Assembly (NCBI RefSeq): GCF_014642635.1
Contig: NZ_BMIQ01000006.1
Span: forward strand, 248,001-312,000
Direction: 5' to 3'
DNA: 64,000 nt
Source of the DNA: Aureimonas endophytica
GTDB taxonomy: Bacteria > Pseudomonadota > Alphaproteobacteria > Rhizobiales > Rhizobiaceae
Position numbers and translations under genes: made by a program. The notes beneath the pieces were generated by a model. That model was not told where the DNA came from and made no database searches. It worked only from the letters and a program-made list of their open reading frames with translations. Shown here piece by piece: positions 8,245 through 17,865 of the stretch. Numbering within the stretch: the stretch's first letter is position 1; each line of letters begins with the position of its first letter.

Positions 8245-10617
8245 TCAGGCCGCGTCGCCGGCCGGCGCCTCGCCGCTTCCCGCCCGCGCCGCCTGTGGAC
8301 GGTGGCGCGGCAGGAGGATCGCGAAGCGCGTGCCCCGGCCGAGCGCGCTCTCGACGTCGATCGTGCCGCCGAGCGTCGCCGTCACGAGGCTGAAGACGAT
8401 ATGGAGGCCGAGGCCGGTCGAGCCCTGCGCCCGCCCCGTCGTGAAGAAGGGATCGAAGATCCGCGCCCGATGCTGCGGATCGATGCCGCGCCCGTCGTCC
8501 TCGAAGGTGATCGCTACGCGGTCGCCGTCGCGGCGCGCCACGTCGATGCGGATCGTGCCGCCCTCGGTCGAGGCGAAGGCATGGACATAGGCATTGGTGA
8601 CGAGATTGGTGAGGACCTGCGCGAGGGCGCCGGGATAGGAATCCATCATCAGCCCCGCCTCGCACTCGACGAGGATGCGGTGGCCGTAGCGCTTGCCGAG
8701 CGGGCGCAGGCTGATGAAGAGATCGTCGAGAAAGCCCTTCAGGTCGAAGCTGCGCCGCTCGCCGCTCGCCCGGTCGGCCGCCACCTGCTTGAAGCTGACG
8801 ACGAGCTGCGCCGAGCGCTCCAGATTCGAGGTCGTCAGCCGGATGCCGTCCTGAAGCCGTTCGAGAAAGCGGTCGAAGGCGGCGCGGCTGACCCGCCCGC
8901 CGCCGATATCGGCGCCGAAGCCGCGCAGCTCGTCGCGCATCACGGTGGCGGTGGTGAGCGCGATACCGAGCGGCGTGTTGATCTCGTGCGCGACGCCGGC
9001 GACGAGCTGGCCCAGCGAGGCGAGCTTCTCGCTCTGGATCAGCTCGCGCTGCGTGCGCTTCAGTTCGCGCAGCGCCTCCTCCGTCCGTTCCTTCTCGGTC
9101 CGCAGCGCGCTCTCGCGCTTGTTGAGCTCGAAGAGGAAGCGGTTCGTCGCCTCGGCCATATGGCCGATCTCGTCCGACCGGGCCGAGCCGACGACCGGCC
9201 CCGCCTCGGGATTGAAGGCGCGGTCGAGCATGTCGCGTTCGAGATGCTTCAGCGGCGTGGTGATCGAGCGGGCGACGAGAAAGGCGAAGACCGTGCCGGC
9301 GATGAGCCCGAGAAGCGCGCCGAAGCCGAGCATCCGCCGGGCCGTCGCGCCGATCTGATCGGCGTTGCGGGCGAGCTCGCCGTTGAGATAGGCGATCTCG
9401 AAGACCAGCGCATTGGCCGTGTCCGTCATGCGGGCGAGGATGTCGTTCTGCTGGCCGAGGCCCTTGCTCGTCTCGCCGAGACTGTCGCGCCAGACGTCGA
9501 GCGCGTCGAGCATGTCGGTCTGGATCAGCGGCGAGATCGGCAGGGTGGCGATCCGGTCGCTGAGGGTGCCGCTGTCGGCGGTCGCGGCGCCGATGCCGGG
9601 AATGTCGCGGGCGGCGATCGCCTCCTCCGTCCACGCCGTCAGCCGCATGGTCTCGACCGCGATGTTCTGGGTCGCCTGTTCCGTCTCATGCGCCTCGACC
9701 GTATAGGCGAGGAGTTCGGCGACCTTTTCCTGGAGCGCCCTCGCGGCGGTGCCGTCGATCTTGATCCGCTGGTCGAGCCAGGCGAGCGGCGCGCCCGCGT
9801 CGCGGCTCGCCTCGTAGGTGCTGAGGGCCGCCGCGAATTCGCCCGCCAGGGCCGGCGTCTCGCCCTTGCCGAGCGCATCGCGAAGATCAGCGACGGCATT
9901 GGCCATCCGCACGGCGGCCATCTCGTCCTGGGTTCTGTCCGGCGTCTGCAACAGGCCGAGCTGGCGGTCGGAGATCGCGGCGCGCGCCAGTTCCGCGCGC
10001 CGGACGAGGTCCTGCACGCCGCGCAGCGCATCGTCGTTGCGCCGCAGGGTCGCGACGATATTGGCATTGGACTCGTGCTGGCGCTTGCGCGCCTCGTCCG
10101 TCAGCACCAGGAGGCCGCCCAGATGCTCGCGCATCGTCGCGACCAGCTTGTCGTTGCGCTCGATGGTGATCTCCAGCTCGCCCATCGCGGCGCGGAAGCG
10201 CTGCAGGAGGGCCTCGCTCTCCAGGATGGCGTCGATATGTTCCGGCACGTCGGTGAGGTCGAGCAGCTCCCGCGAATTGGCGAGGGCGACGTCGAGCGCG
10301 GCGACGAACTGGCTGCGATGCCGGTGCCGCTCCGCCGCCGGCGCGTGGACGAAGGCGTCGCGCTCGTTGATGGCGGTGACGATCTGGCGGAACTCCGTCG
10401 CGACCGTCAGCGCGCCGCGCCGGGCGTCGTCGGCGCGATTGAGAAGGAACAGCGAGGCGAGGCCGATGAGCACGGCCGCGAGGATCGGGATCGCCCCGAC
10501 GAGAAAGACGCGCTGCGTGATGGAGGGCAGGAGGCGCCGCCCGAAGAGGCCCCGCCCCCCGGCCCGTTCGCCCGCCGGCCCCGCCTTCGCGAGCGCGGGT
10601 GGCGCCACGCCGCTCAT
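8245..10617 (-). CDS. Membrane sensor histidine kinase with HAMP domain
   Basis: A 790-residue protein. A membrane span at about 36-60 is followed by a long (about 365-residue) helical periplasmic region with repeated T-x-x-R heptad character, a second span near 428-450, then HAMP (RSITTPLKHLE...SDEIGHMAEATNRF), a coiled coil, HisKA with phospho-acceptor His544 (GVAHEINTPLG) and an HATPase domain (TNLVTNAYVH; DDGRGID; GSTGLGLHI). It senses an unknown periplasmic or membrane signal. Its ATG overlaps the stop of the upstream kinase by four bases, so the two are coupled. It lacks its own receiver domain. Confidence 0.92.
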   Translation of the reverse strand: MSGVAPPALAKAGPAGERAGGRGLFGRRLLPSITQRVFLVGAIPILAAVLIGLASLFLLNRADDARRGALTVATEFRQIVTAINERDAFVHAPAAERHRHRSQFVAALDVALANSRELLDLTDVPEHIDAILESEALLQRFRAAMGELEITIERNDKLVATMREHLGGLLVLTDEARKRQHESNANIVATLRRNDDALRGVQDLVRRAELARAAISDRQLGLLQTPDRTQDEMAAVRMANAVADLRDALGKGETPALAGEFAAALSTYEASRDAGAPLAWLDQRIKIDGTAARALQEKVAELLAYTVEAHETEQATQNIAVETMRLTAWTEEAIAARDIPGIGAATADSGTLSDRIATLPISPLIQTDMLDALDVWRDSLGETSKGLGQQNDILARMTDTANALVFEIAYLNGELARNADQIGATARRMLGFGALLGLIAGTVFAFLVARSITTPLKHLERDMLDRAFNPEAGPVVGSARSDEIGHMAEATNRFLFELNKRESALRTEKERTEEALRELKRTQRELIQSEKLASLGQLVAGVAHEINTPLGIALTTATVMRDELRGFGADIGGGRVSRAAFDRFLERLQDGIRLTTSNLERSAQLVVSFKQVAADRASGERRSFDLKGFLDDLFISLRPLGKRYGHRILVECEAGLMMDSYPGALAQVLTNLVTNAYVHAFASTEGGTIRIDVARRDGDRVAITFEDDGRGIDPQHRARIFDPFFTTGRAQGSTGLGLHIVFSLVTATLGGTIDVESALGRGTRFAILLPRHRPQAARAGSGEAPAGDAA

Positions 10618-12344
10618 GACGCCGCCGGCCGGGCGCCGACGGGAATGGACAGGACGAAGGCCGCGCCGCCGAGGGGTCCGCGCGGCTCGACCTCGATCCG
10701 CCCGCCATGGAGATCGGCGATGCGCCGGACGATCGACAGGCCGAGCCCGGTGGAGGATTCGCCGCCGGTCGGCTGCGCCGACAGGCGTTGGAAGCGGCCG
10801 AAGAGCCGCGCCACGTCCTCCTCCGCCAGCCCCGGCCCGCTATCGGCGACGGTGATGCGCACGGCATGGCCGGCAAGGCTCGCGCCCACCGCGATGCGCC
10901 CGCCGAGCGGCGCGTATTTCACCGCGTTGGAGACGAGATTGTCGACGGCCTCGGCGATCCGCTCCGGGTCGCAATAGGCGGCGAGCGGCGCTTCGATCGC
11001 CGTCTCGATCGTCTGCGACTTGGCGCGGGCGGCGCCTGCATTCGCCGCCGCCTCCGCCGCGACGATCTCGCCGAGATCGACGCGGCGGCAATGGATGCCG
11101 ATCTCCAGCGAATCGGCGAGGGCATCGGCGAGAAGGCCGTCGACGATGCCGAGCATGCGCTGGGCGGTGGCGCGCGCCTGGCCCGCCTGCCGGGCGATCT
11201 CGGGCACCGCCGCGCCGGCCGCCGCCAGTTCCTCCAGCCGCTCGGCGCGGCCGGCGATCACCGTCAGCGGGTTCTTCAGGTCGTGCGCGACCATGCCCAT
11301 CATCTCGTTCTTGAAGGCATTGGCCCGCCGCAGGAGGCCGCTCTGCGCTTCCAGCCGCTCGTTCGCCTCGGCGAGCGCCGCCGTCCGCCGGCGGACACGC
11401 TCCTCCAGGAGGACATTGGCCGCCTGCAGGTCCTCGTGCAGCCGCGCATTGTCGAAGGCGATGGCGAGCTTGGCCGAGAAGACCGCGACCAGCGAGGCCT
11501 GCGCCTCGGTGAGGTCGGCGGCGGCATCGAGCACGACGAGGATCTGCGCCCCTTCCGGCGTGCGCACATAGAGATGGGTCAGGCCGCCCTCGCGCCGGAT
11601 CACCGTGTCGCCTCGCGGAAAGGCGGCGAAGAGCCGCTCAAAATCGAGCTTGGCGCCGGGCGCGGCGGTGAAGCTGCCGCTGGAGGCAAGCACCGCGTGG
11701 CGGACGTCGCTCGCCCCGCGCAGCACCAGCATGCCGGCGCAGTCGATGGCGAGGAGCGCGTTCAGCTGCACCAGGACGCCCTCCGCCAGCCGCGTCAGCG
11801 AGCGCCCGTCGAAAAGGGCGGAGGAGGCCGCGACGATCAGCTCCAGCCCGCGCCGCGTGTCGTCGAGGCGCTTCAGCTGCTCGTAGCTGCGCAGCGAGGA
11901 GGTGAGCGTCGTGAAAAGCCGTTCGGCCGTCAGCTCGGTCTTCGCCTTGTAGTCGTTGATGTCGTAATCGACGACGACCTGGTGCTCCGGTGCCTGGCCG
12001 GGCTGGCCGGTGCGCAGGATGATGCGCACCAGCGCGTTGCCGAGCTCGTGGCGGATCCGGCGCGCGAGCTTCAGCCCGGCATCGTCGCTCTCCATCACGA
12101 CATCGAGAAGCACGATCGCCGTGTCCGGCCGATCGCGCAACAGCGCCAGGCCCTCGGTCCCCGAGAAGGCTCCGGCGAGTTCGATGCGGCGACCGTTCAG
12201 GGCGAAGTTCTTGAGGGCGAAGGCCGTGCTCTCATGCACCGCCGCGTCGTCGTCGACCACGGCGACCTTCCAGGGCGGCAGCCCGCTCGCGGCCGAGGCC
12301 TCCGGCTCGTCGCGATCGGCAAAGACCAGAAAGTCGCTCGACAT
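10614..12344 (-). CDS. Receiver-DUF3369-histidine kinase hybrid protein
   Basis: A 576-residue soluble protein. The N-terminus is a response-regulator receiver (VAVVDDDAAVHES) with phospho-acceptor Asp81 in LLDVVMES. Then comes a DUF3369 (GAF-related) module recognisable from DYDINDYKAKTELTAERLFT, a coiled coil, HisKA with His354 (VAHDLKNPL) and an HATPase domain (DNLVSNAVKYAP; TGLGLSIVRRI). Such proteins work in multistep relays. It is the promoter-proximal partner of the membrane kinase downstream; phosphate may pass from that kinase to Asp81. The ATG at 12344 has GGGAGAGG upstream; longer frames are unlikely. Confidence 0.92.
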   Translation of the reverse strand: MSSDFLVFADRDEPEASAASGLPPWKVAVVDDDAAVHESTAFALKNFALNGRRIELAGAFSGTEGLALLRDRPDTAIVLLDVVMESDDAGLKLARRIRHELGNALVRIILRTGQPGQAPEHQVVVDYDINDYKAKTELTAERLFTTLTSSLRSYEQLKRLDDTRRGLELIVAASSALFDGRSLTRLAEGVLVQLNALLAIDCAGMLVLRGASDVRHAVLASSGSFTAAPGAKLDFERLFAAFPRGDTVIRREGGLTHLYVRTPEGAQILVVLDAAADLTEAQASLVAVFSAKLAIAFDNARLHEDLQAANVLLEERVRRRTAALAEANERLEAQSGLLRRANAFKNEMMGMVAHDLKNPLTVIAGRAERLEELAAAGAAVPEIARQAGQARATAQRMLGIVDGLLADALADSLEIGIHCRRVDLGEIVAAEAAANAGAARAKSQTIETAIEAPLAAYCDPERIAEAVDNLVSNAVKYAPLGGRIAVGASLAGHAVRITVADSGPGLAEEDVARLFGRFQRLSAQPTGGESSTGLGLSIVRRIADLHGGRIEVEPRGPLGGAAFVLSIPVGARPAAS

Positions 12345-12683
12345 GGCGAAGCCTCTCCCTCCCCTTCGGGCTCCTTCAGCCTTGCCGCCTGCGACCCCGC
12401 CCGGTTTATGCCACGCCCCTTCCGGCCGATCCAGAATTTTGGCGGCCAACCATAGGAATTCATTCGACTTAACGTCGCACAACCTCTGTCGTGGGCGGAC
12501 GATCCCGCGCCCGATGCTTGGCACGAGCCGCGAATACCCGTGCCTCGCCGCAGCGGCAGGGCGCCGAGCGCTGCGTCAGGTGCCGTTCCGGGCGAGGATG
12601 CGGCGCGATTCTCCTTCCGCTGGAGGCGAGTTGATCGAGCCGGCCGATCCGAGGCAGAATGACGTCGGGACGGAGGGGCGACA
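12345..12683. other. Intergenic region between divergent kinase and SBP genes
   Basis: A 339-base gap between the leftward kinase operon and the rightward solute-binding-protein gene. It has one AT-richer patch around 12430-12480 that could hold the kinase promoter. No convincing operator, terminator or small gene was found. Confidence 0.5.
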
Positions 12684-14336
12684 ATGATCCGGCATGACGG
12701 GGCGGGACGAGCCGAAACCTGCAGAAGGGGAAGGATGGCGCGCGTCCTCCTCGCGGCCCTTCTCTGCGGCGCCCTCGCCGCCCCGGCGGCGGCGAAGACG
12801 CTCGTCTTCTGTTCCGAGGGCAATCCCGAGACGCTGAACCCGCAGCTCGCCGTGACCGGCACCGCGATGGACGCGGCCCATCCGATCTTCAACAATCTCG
12901 TGGAATACGAGATCGGCACGACGAATATCCGCCCCTCGCTCGCCGAATCCTGGACGATCTCGCCGGATGGCCGCGACTATGTCTTCAAGCTGCGCCAGGG
13001 CGTCCACTTCCATTCCAACGCCGTCTTCACGCCGTCGCGGACCTTCAACGCCGACGACGTGATCTTTTCGCTGATGCGGCAATGGAAGGCGGACCACCCC
13101 TTCCACGCGACCGCCGGCGGCGGCTTCGACTATTTCCAGGACATGGGCATGGCCGATCTCCTGGAATCGATCGAAGCCCTGGACGAGCACACCGTGCATA
13201 TCCGGCTGACGCGGGCCGAGGCGCCCTTCCTCGCCGATCTCGCCATGCCCTTCAACGCGATCCTTTCGGCCGAATATGCCGACACGCTGCTGAAGGCCGG
13301 CAAGAAGGACCTTCTCGACACGCTGCCGATCGGCACCGGCCCCTTCACCCTCGCGAGCTTCCGCAAGGACGTGGCGCTGCGCTACCGCGCCTTTCCCGAC
13401 TATTGGCGGGGACGCCAGTCGGTGGACACGCTGGTCTTCTCGATCACGCCGCCGCCGGCCGCCCGTCTCGCCAAGCTGAAGGCGGGCGAGTGCCATATCT
13501 CGGCCTTTCCGACGCCGGAAAATGCCGAGGAGGTGCGCGCCGATCCCGAACTGAAGCTCTATTCCGCCGAGGGGCTGAACATCGGCTATCTGGCGATGAA
13601 CACCGCGCGCGCGCCCTTCGACGACGTGCGGGTGCGCCGCGCCATCAATCTGGCGATCGACAAGGCCTCGATCATCGCCGGCGTCTACGGCTCGACCGGT
13701 GTCGCGGCGACCAATCCGGTGCCGCCGACGCTCTGGGCCTACAATCCCGACGTGCCGCCCTTCCCCTATGATCCGGCCGAGGCGCGGCGCCTTCTGGAAG
13801 AGGCGGGACTGACCGGGGGCCTTGCCGTCGATCTCTGGTATCCGCCGGTCAACCGGCCCTACAATCCGAACGGCCGGCGCGTCGCCGAGATGATCCAGGC
13901 GGATCTGGCGAAGTTCGGCATCCGCCTGGAGCTGAAGACGGCCGAATGGAACGCCTATCGCGCCATCATGCAGAACGGCGAGTTCAACATGGCGCTCTAT
14001 GGCTGGACGGCCGATATCGGCGATCCCGACAACTTCCTCCACACGCTGCTCGGCTGCCAGGCGGCGCGGATCGGCGGCAACAACATCGCCCGCTGGTGCG
14101 ATAAGGCCTATAACGACCTCGTCACCGAGGCGAAGGTGACCTCCGACATAGCGCGCCGCAAGGAACTCTACGGCAAGGCGCAGGAGATCTTCCACGACGC
14201 GGTGCCCTGGGCGCCGATCGCCCATGCCAATTTCATGGTCGCGACCCGCGCCGAGGTGCGCGGCTTCAAGATCGACCCGCTCGGCTACCACATCGTCGAG
14301 AATGTCGACATCGCCGACCCGGCGCCGGGGCGGTAG
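12684..14336 (+). CDS. ABC transporter substrate-binding protein, family 5 (DppA-like)
   Basis: A 550-residue periplasmic binding protein of the dipeptide/oligopeptide/nickel family. After the signal peptide (LLAALLCGALAAPAAA) the mature protein begins KTLVFCSEGNPETLNPQ, as in DppA, and keeps the paired-Cys region near the C-terminus (LLGC...IARWCDKAYNDL). It should bind a dipeptide, haem or similar. The start at 12684 has GGAGG seven bases upstream; an internal ATG at 12735 (MARVLLAALL) also has a purine-rich leader and would give a tidier signal peptide. No permease or ATPase genes are nearby, so it must use a transporter encoded elsewhere. Confidence 0.88.
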   Translation: MIRHDGAGRAETCRRGRMARVLLAALLCGALAAPAAAKTLVFCSEGNPETLNPQLAVTGTAMDAAHPIFNNLVEYEIGTTNIRPSLAESWTISPDGRDYVFKLRQGVHFHSNAVFTPSRTFNADDVIFSLMRQWKADHPFHATAGGGFDYFQDMGMADLLESIEALDEHTVHIRLTRAEAPFLADLAMPFNAILSAEYADTLLKAGKKDLLDTLPIGTGPFTLASFRKDVALRYRAFPDYWRGRQSVDTLVFSITPPPAARLAKLKAGECHISAFPTPENAEEVRADPELKLYSAEGLNIGYLAMNTARAPFDDVRVRRAINLAIDKASIIAGVYGSTGVAATNPVPPTLWAYNPDVPPFPYDPAEARRLLEEAGLTGGLAVDLWYPPVNRPYNPNGRRVAEMIQADLAKFGIRLELKTAEWNAYRAIMQNGEFNMALYGWTADIGDPDNFLHTLLGCQAARIGGNNIARWCDKAYNDLVTEAKVTSDIARRKELYGKAQEIFHDAVPWAPIAHANFMVATRAEVRGFKIDPLGYHIVENVDIADPAPGR

Positions 14337-15196
14337 ATGCCGCCCCGGGGTCGTTTACAATGAAGCCTGAGGCACCGGCGCCCGACAATCGCTTGGCCGG
14401 TTTAGAGATCTCGGCTACGAAGCGGCGCTGCTGGCATATAACATCTCTCCCATTCACTTTGGGGCGCAGCTAGCATAACGGCCATTATGGAACGACACTA
14501 TTTCAAGCCGTACTTTCCAAATTCCGAAATAAACAGGTTATAAGCTTGCGTTCCCTTGAATGAGGCAAGCTTGGTATCGAGGTCAGAATTCTCCTTATTG
14601 ATGCGATCGACGGCGGCCGATTTTTCATCAATAGTGAGGTTCGTTGCTTCCTGAAAAGCTCTCAAACGCTCCTCGCCTCGCACACGCTGCATAGCAATCG
14701 GCTCAATCGTTGTTCCTGCAACCGCTCGATCGACAGCGGCGAGCACTTCGTTTGTCAGCTTTGAAAGGGTGGAGCTAACAGCAACTGCCTTGACCTGCTT
14801 CGTCGCATCGACAGGAATTCGCAAGCCCTTTTCTGGTAGAACACCAGCTATCCTTGATCGTGGGGTGAAACCCGGCGGAATTGCCGGCGTCTTTGATCCA
14901 ATTCCGCCTGTTGATCCCGACATTGCCAACCTCTCACCTTTGTCCGATCATCCTCGCTCATAAAGCTTGCTTCGAGCGTTCGCCTTATAGTGGTGCATAA
15001 ATCAGGAATTTTGCACAGGCTGCAAATGGCAATCCCGCCAACAGCTTATGCTGTGCGAAAATCCCGTACGGAACGATCGGCGCGCATAGGCCGCGCTGGA
15101 GCCAGCCGAAGCTGCATAGCCATTCGGAGCCGCCATGATCGGATGATCAGTTCGGCTTCGCTTACATCGAGCCTTGTCCCCTCCTCGCTGTTTCCC
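14337..15196. other. Lower-GC patch with one orphan gene
   Basis: The stretch is visibly more AT-rich than everything around it and its codon use differs. It contains the orphan gene at 14498-14923 and otherwise no recognisable feature. No tRNA, integrase, IS end or direct repeat marking an insertion was found, so acquisition by transfer is only suggested by composition. Confidence 0.5.
14498..14923 (-). CDS. Hypothetical protein, helical, orphan
   Basis: A 141-residue protein not recognised from any family. The first 40 residues are Gly/Pro-rich and probably disordered; the rest is strongly helical with charged heptads (RAFQEATNLTIDEKSAAVDR) that could form a coiled coil. There is no signal peptide or membrane span. 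The ATG at 14923 has AGAGG six bases upstream, better than the TTG two codons earlier. Base composition is much lower in GC than neighbouring genes, so it may be a recent arrival. It could be an orphan or a secreted substrate; no function is proposed. Confidence 0.6.
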   Translation of the reverse strand: MSGSTGGIGSKTPAIPPGFTPRSRIAGVLPEKGLRIPVDATKQVKAVAVSSTLSKLTNEVLAAVDRAVAGTTIEPIAMQRVRGEERLRAFQEATNLTIDEKSAAVDRINKENSDLDTKLASFKGTQAYNLFISEFGKYGLK

Positions 15197-16987
15197 TCAG
15201 GCCCTCGCGGCCCGCACGCCCTCGACACGATCGTCGATCAGTCCCGCCGCCACGAGGCCGTCGACATAGCGGGCGAGGAGGGCGGGGTTCATGAAGGACA
15301 TGGCGTCGCGGGCGAAATTCGCGGTCATTTCCGGGCGGCCGACGAGGAAGCGGTTCAGCGCGTCGCGCGCGGTCTCCATCTCGCCGGCGGCGGCGGCGAA
15401 GGTGGCGACGTCGCGATAGGGCCAGCTCATGCCCGGCTTCTCGGCCAGCGCCCGGCGCGTCCAGACCAGCGCCTCGCGCGGGCGGCCGGAGGCGAAATGG
15501 GCAAGGCCCATGCCGATGAAGGAGTTGAAGCTGAAGGGATCGCGCGGCGACAGCCGGTTCGCCCGCTCGAAACAGGCGAAGGCCTCTTCCGGCCGGCCGC
15601 GATAGACCCGCGAGAAGCCGCGCCGCGTCCAGGCCCAGGCGTGATTGACGTCGATGGCGACGGCGCGGTCGATCAGGGCATCGGCCCGGTCGATCTGGCC
15701 GTCGATCAGCATGATGGCGGTCGCCAGCGCCGTCAGCGCCAGGGGATCGTCGTCCACCGCGCCGCTCGCCCGCTCGATCAGGATGCGGCCGGCGGCCCGC
15801 TCGGCGGCGAGGTCCGGCGACCAGTTATAGGCGATCTGCTGGGCGCGCGCCCAGGAGCCGACCGCCGCCGCCCGGCCGTTGCTGGGCTCCAGCGCCAGCG
15901 CCTCGTCGAGGAGCGCGATCGCCTGCGGATTGTCCTCGCGCCGATGCGCCCAGAGATGCGGCAGCGCTCGCATCACCAGATCGTAGGCGGCGAGATTTTG
16001 CGGCGCCTTGCGGCGCGAGCGCTCGATCTCCGCCTGCCGGATGGTCGGGTGCAGCGCGCCGGACACCATCTCGGCGATCCGGTCCTGCGCCTCGAACATG
16101 TCGTCGGTCTGGGCGTCGAGCCGGTCGCTCCAGATCTGCGCGCCCGAGCCGCCGTCGACGAGGCGCAGCGACACGCGCATCCGCTCGCCGGAAAAGCGCA
16201 GGCTGCCTTCGAGAAGATAGCGCACGCCGAGTTCGGCGGCGATGGTGCGCACATCCACCGAACGGCCCTTGTAGGCATAGGCCGAATGGCGGGCGATCAC
16301 CAGGAACTCGCGCACCTGCGACAGGCTGGCGGTGATTTCCTCCACCATGCCATCGACGAAGCCGTCGCGCCCCTCCCCGCCGCCGAGATTGTCGAAGGGC
16401 AGAACGACGATCGAGGGCTGCGTGGCGGGATCGGGCACCGCGACGCGGCGGCGCCGGCGCACGCCGACGAGCTTCGGGTCCCAGATCCAGATGCGATGGC
16501 GCTCGGTCAGCCCCTTCAGCGCCTGCTCGCCGATATCGGTGAAATAGATGTCGGTCTTGCCGGCGAGATATTCGAAGACGCCGCGCGAGATCGCCATGCC
16601 GCCGGGCGGCGCGACGGTCTGGACGCGGGCCGCCAGATTGACACCCTCGCCGAACCGGTCGTCGCCGATCACCACGACATCGCCGACCACAATGCCGATC
16701 CTGACGCGCAGGCGCACGCCCTCCTGCCCGTCCTCGCCGTTCATCGCCCGCTGGAAGGCCGAGGCCCAGGCGACGGCGTTCACCGCGCTCGTGAATTCGG
16801 CGAGGCAGCCGTCGCCGGTATTCTTGAACACATGGCCGCCGAAATCGCCGATGGTGAGAAGCACCCGGTCGCGCTGCATGCGGCCGACGGCTTCGAGCGT
16901 CCCGGCCTCGTCGGCCTCGACGAGGGTCGAGAACCCTTCCACATCCATCGACAGGATCGCGGCCAGACGGCGGCGCGATGCATCCAT
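15197..16987 (-). CDS. Class III adenylate/guanylate cyclase with TPR tail
   Basis: A 596-residue protein. Residues 8-175 are a class III cyclase domain with metal-binding Asp15 (SMDVEGFS) and Asp59 (NTGDGCLAEF), and the GEGVNLAARVQ motif. A TolB/FlgO-like middle part (IVVLPFDNLGG; YLLEGSLRFSGERMRV) follows, then TPR-type helical repeats to the C-terminus. This architecture is common in rhizobia and makes cAMP in the cytoplasm in response to unknown inputs. The basic linker VRRRRRVAV joins the domains. The ATG at 16987 opens the conserved MDASRRRLAAIL; upstream codons look non-coding. Confidence 0.9.
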   Translation of the reverse strand: MDASRRRLAAILSMDVEGFSTLVEADEAGTLEAVGRMQRDRVLLTIGDFGGHVFKNTGDGCLAEFTSAVNAVAWASAFQRAMNGEDGQEGVRLRVRIGIVVGDVVVIGDDRFGEGVNLAARVQTVAPPGGMAISRGVFEYLAGKTDIYFTDIGEQALKGLTERHRIWIWDPKLVGVRRRRRVAVPDPATQPSIVVLPFDNLGGGEGRDGFVDGMVEEITASLSQVREFLVIARHSAYAYKGRSVDVRTIAAELGVRYLLEGSLRFSGERMRVSLRLVDGGSGAQIWSDRLDAQTDDMFEAQDRIAEMVSGALHPTIRQAEIERSRRKAPQNLAAYDLVMRALPHLWAHRREDNPQAIALLDEALALEPSNGRAAAVGSWARAQQIAYNWSPDLAAERAAGRILIERASGAVDDDPLALTALATAIMLIDGQIDRADALIDRAVAIDVNHAWAWTRRGFSRVYRGRPEEAFACFERANRLSPRDPFSFNSFIGMGLAHFASGRPREALVWTRRALAEKPGMSWPYRDVATFAAAAGEMETARDALNRFLVGRPEMTANFARDAMSFMNPALLARYVDGLVAAGLIDDRVEGVRAARA

Positions 16988-17337
16988 GTTCGAACACCCC
17001 CGCATCCGAAGCGAGTCTCGACCGGAAGCGCCAGGCCGCGCCACCGGGCGATCGCATGACTCCCCGTAGTGTCCGCATCCCTAGCATAAGAACGACGATT
17101 CGGCGCCATGCGCCCCTCCCGCAGGGCGAGCGAGATCAGGGCGTGTCTTCGTAGCCGGCGAAACAGTTGGCCCGGAAGACTGTGCTTGCCGATTGCTATC
17201 CAACCGGAGCGCGAGACTGCGGACTTTATTTGTCGAGCCGGCGGCACGGACGGAACAATTGGTCGCAATGCCGCAGCGAAGCCTTCCGTCTCCCATGCCC
17301 TGCCCTAGCTTGGAACCGGTCCAGATCTGGAGGTTCC
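16988..17337. other. Intergenic region upstream of the paoABC-like operon
   Basis: A 350-base gap between the leftward cyclase gene and the rightward molybdoenzyme operon. It should carry both promoters. Around 17160-17290 the composition drops slightly in GC. No palindrome or small gene could be supported. Confidence 0.5.
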
Positions 17338-17865
17338 ATGACCATCACGATCAACGGCCGCGAGGTGCCCGTCCCGGCCGATCCCCGAATATCGCTGCTC
17401 GATCTCCTGCGCGATCATCTCGGCCTTTCCGGCACCAAGAAGGGCTGCAACCAGGGCGCCTGCGGCGCCTGCACCGTGCTGGTCGACGGCGAGCGCATCG
17501 TCTCCTGCCTGGGGCTCGCGATCCAATATGACGGACGGGCGGTCACGACGGTCGAAGGGCTGGCGACGGCGGGCGAACTGCATCCGCTGCAACGCGCCTT
17601 CATCGAGCATGACGGCTTCCAATGCGGCTATTGCACGCCCGGCCAGCTGATGTCCGCCATCGGCATGGCGCGCGAGGCCTCGCGCGGCCTGCCGAGCCAT
17701 GTCACCGCCGATCTCGCCGCCACGAGCGTCGCGCTCGATCGCGGCGAGATCGCCGAACGGATGAGCGGCAATCTCTGCCGCTGCGGCGCCTATAACGGCA
17801 TCGTCGACGCGGTCGCCGCCAGCCTCGAAGAGGCGGATGCGGTGCGGGAGGACCAGGCGGCATGA
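17338..17865 (+). CDS. paoA: Aldehyde oxidoreductase/xanthine dehydrogenase 2Fe-2S subunit
   Basis: A 175-residue two-cluster iron-sulfur protein. The plant-ferredoxin-like cluster uses Cys37, Cys42, Cys45 and Cys57 ([12 protein letters not shown]); the second uses Cys96/Cys99 (QCGYCTPG) and Cys147/Cys149 (NLCRCGAY). It shuttles electrons between the molybdenum cofactor of the large subunit and the FAD of the middle subunit. TGGAGG lies just before the ATG. First gene of a three-gene operon with ATGA overlaps. There is no Tat signal on this frame, unlike E. coli PaoA, so the enzyme may be cytoplasmic. Gene name by similarity of layout. Confidence 0.9.
   Translation: MTITINGREVPVPADPRISLLDLLRDHLGLSGTKKGCNQGACGACTVLVDGERIVSCLGLAIQYDGRAVTTVEGLATAGELHPLQRAFIEHDGFQCGYCTPGQLMSAIGMAREASRGLPSHVTADLAATSVALDRGEIAERMSGNLCRCGAYNGIVDAVAASLEEADAVREDQAA

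Noticed and set aside
14542-14572. AAGCTTGC...GCAAGCTT inverted repeat
   Set aside because: It falls inside the coding region of the orphan protein and could arise from codon choice; no regulatory placement.
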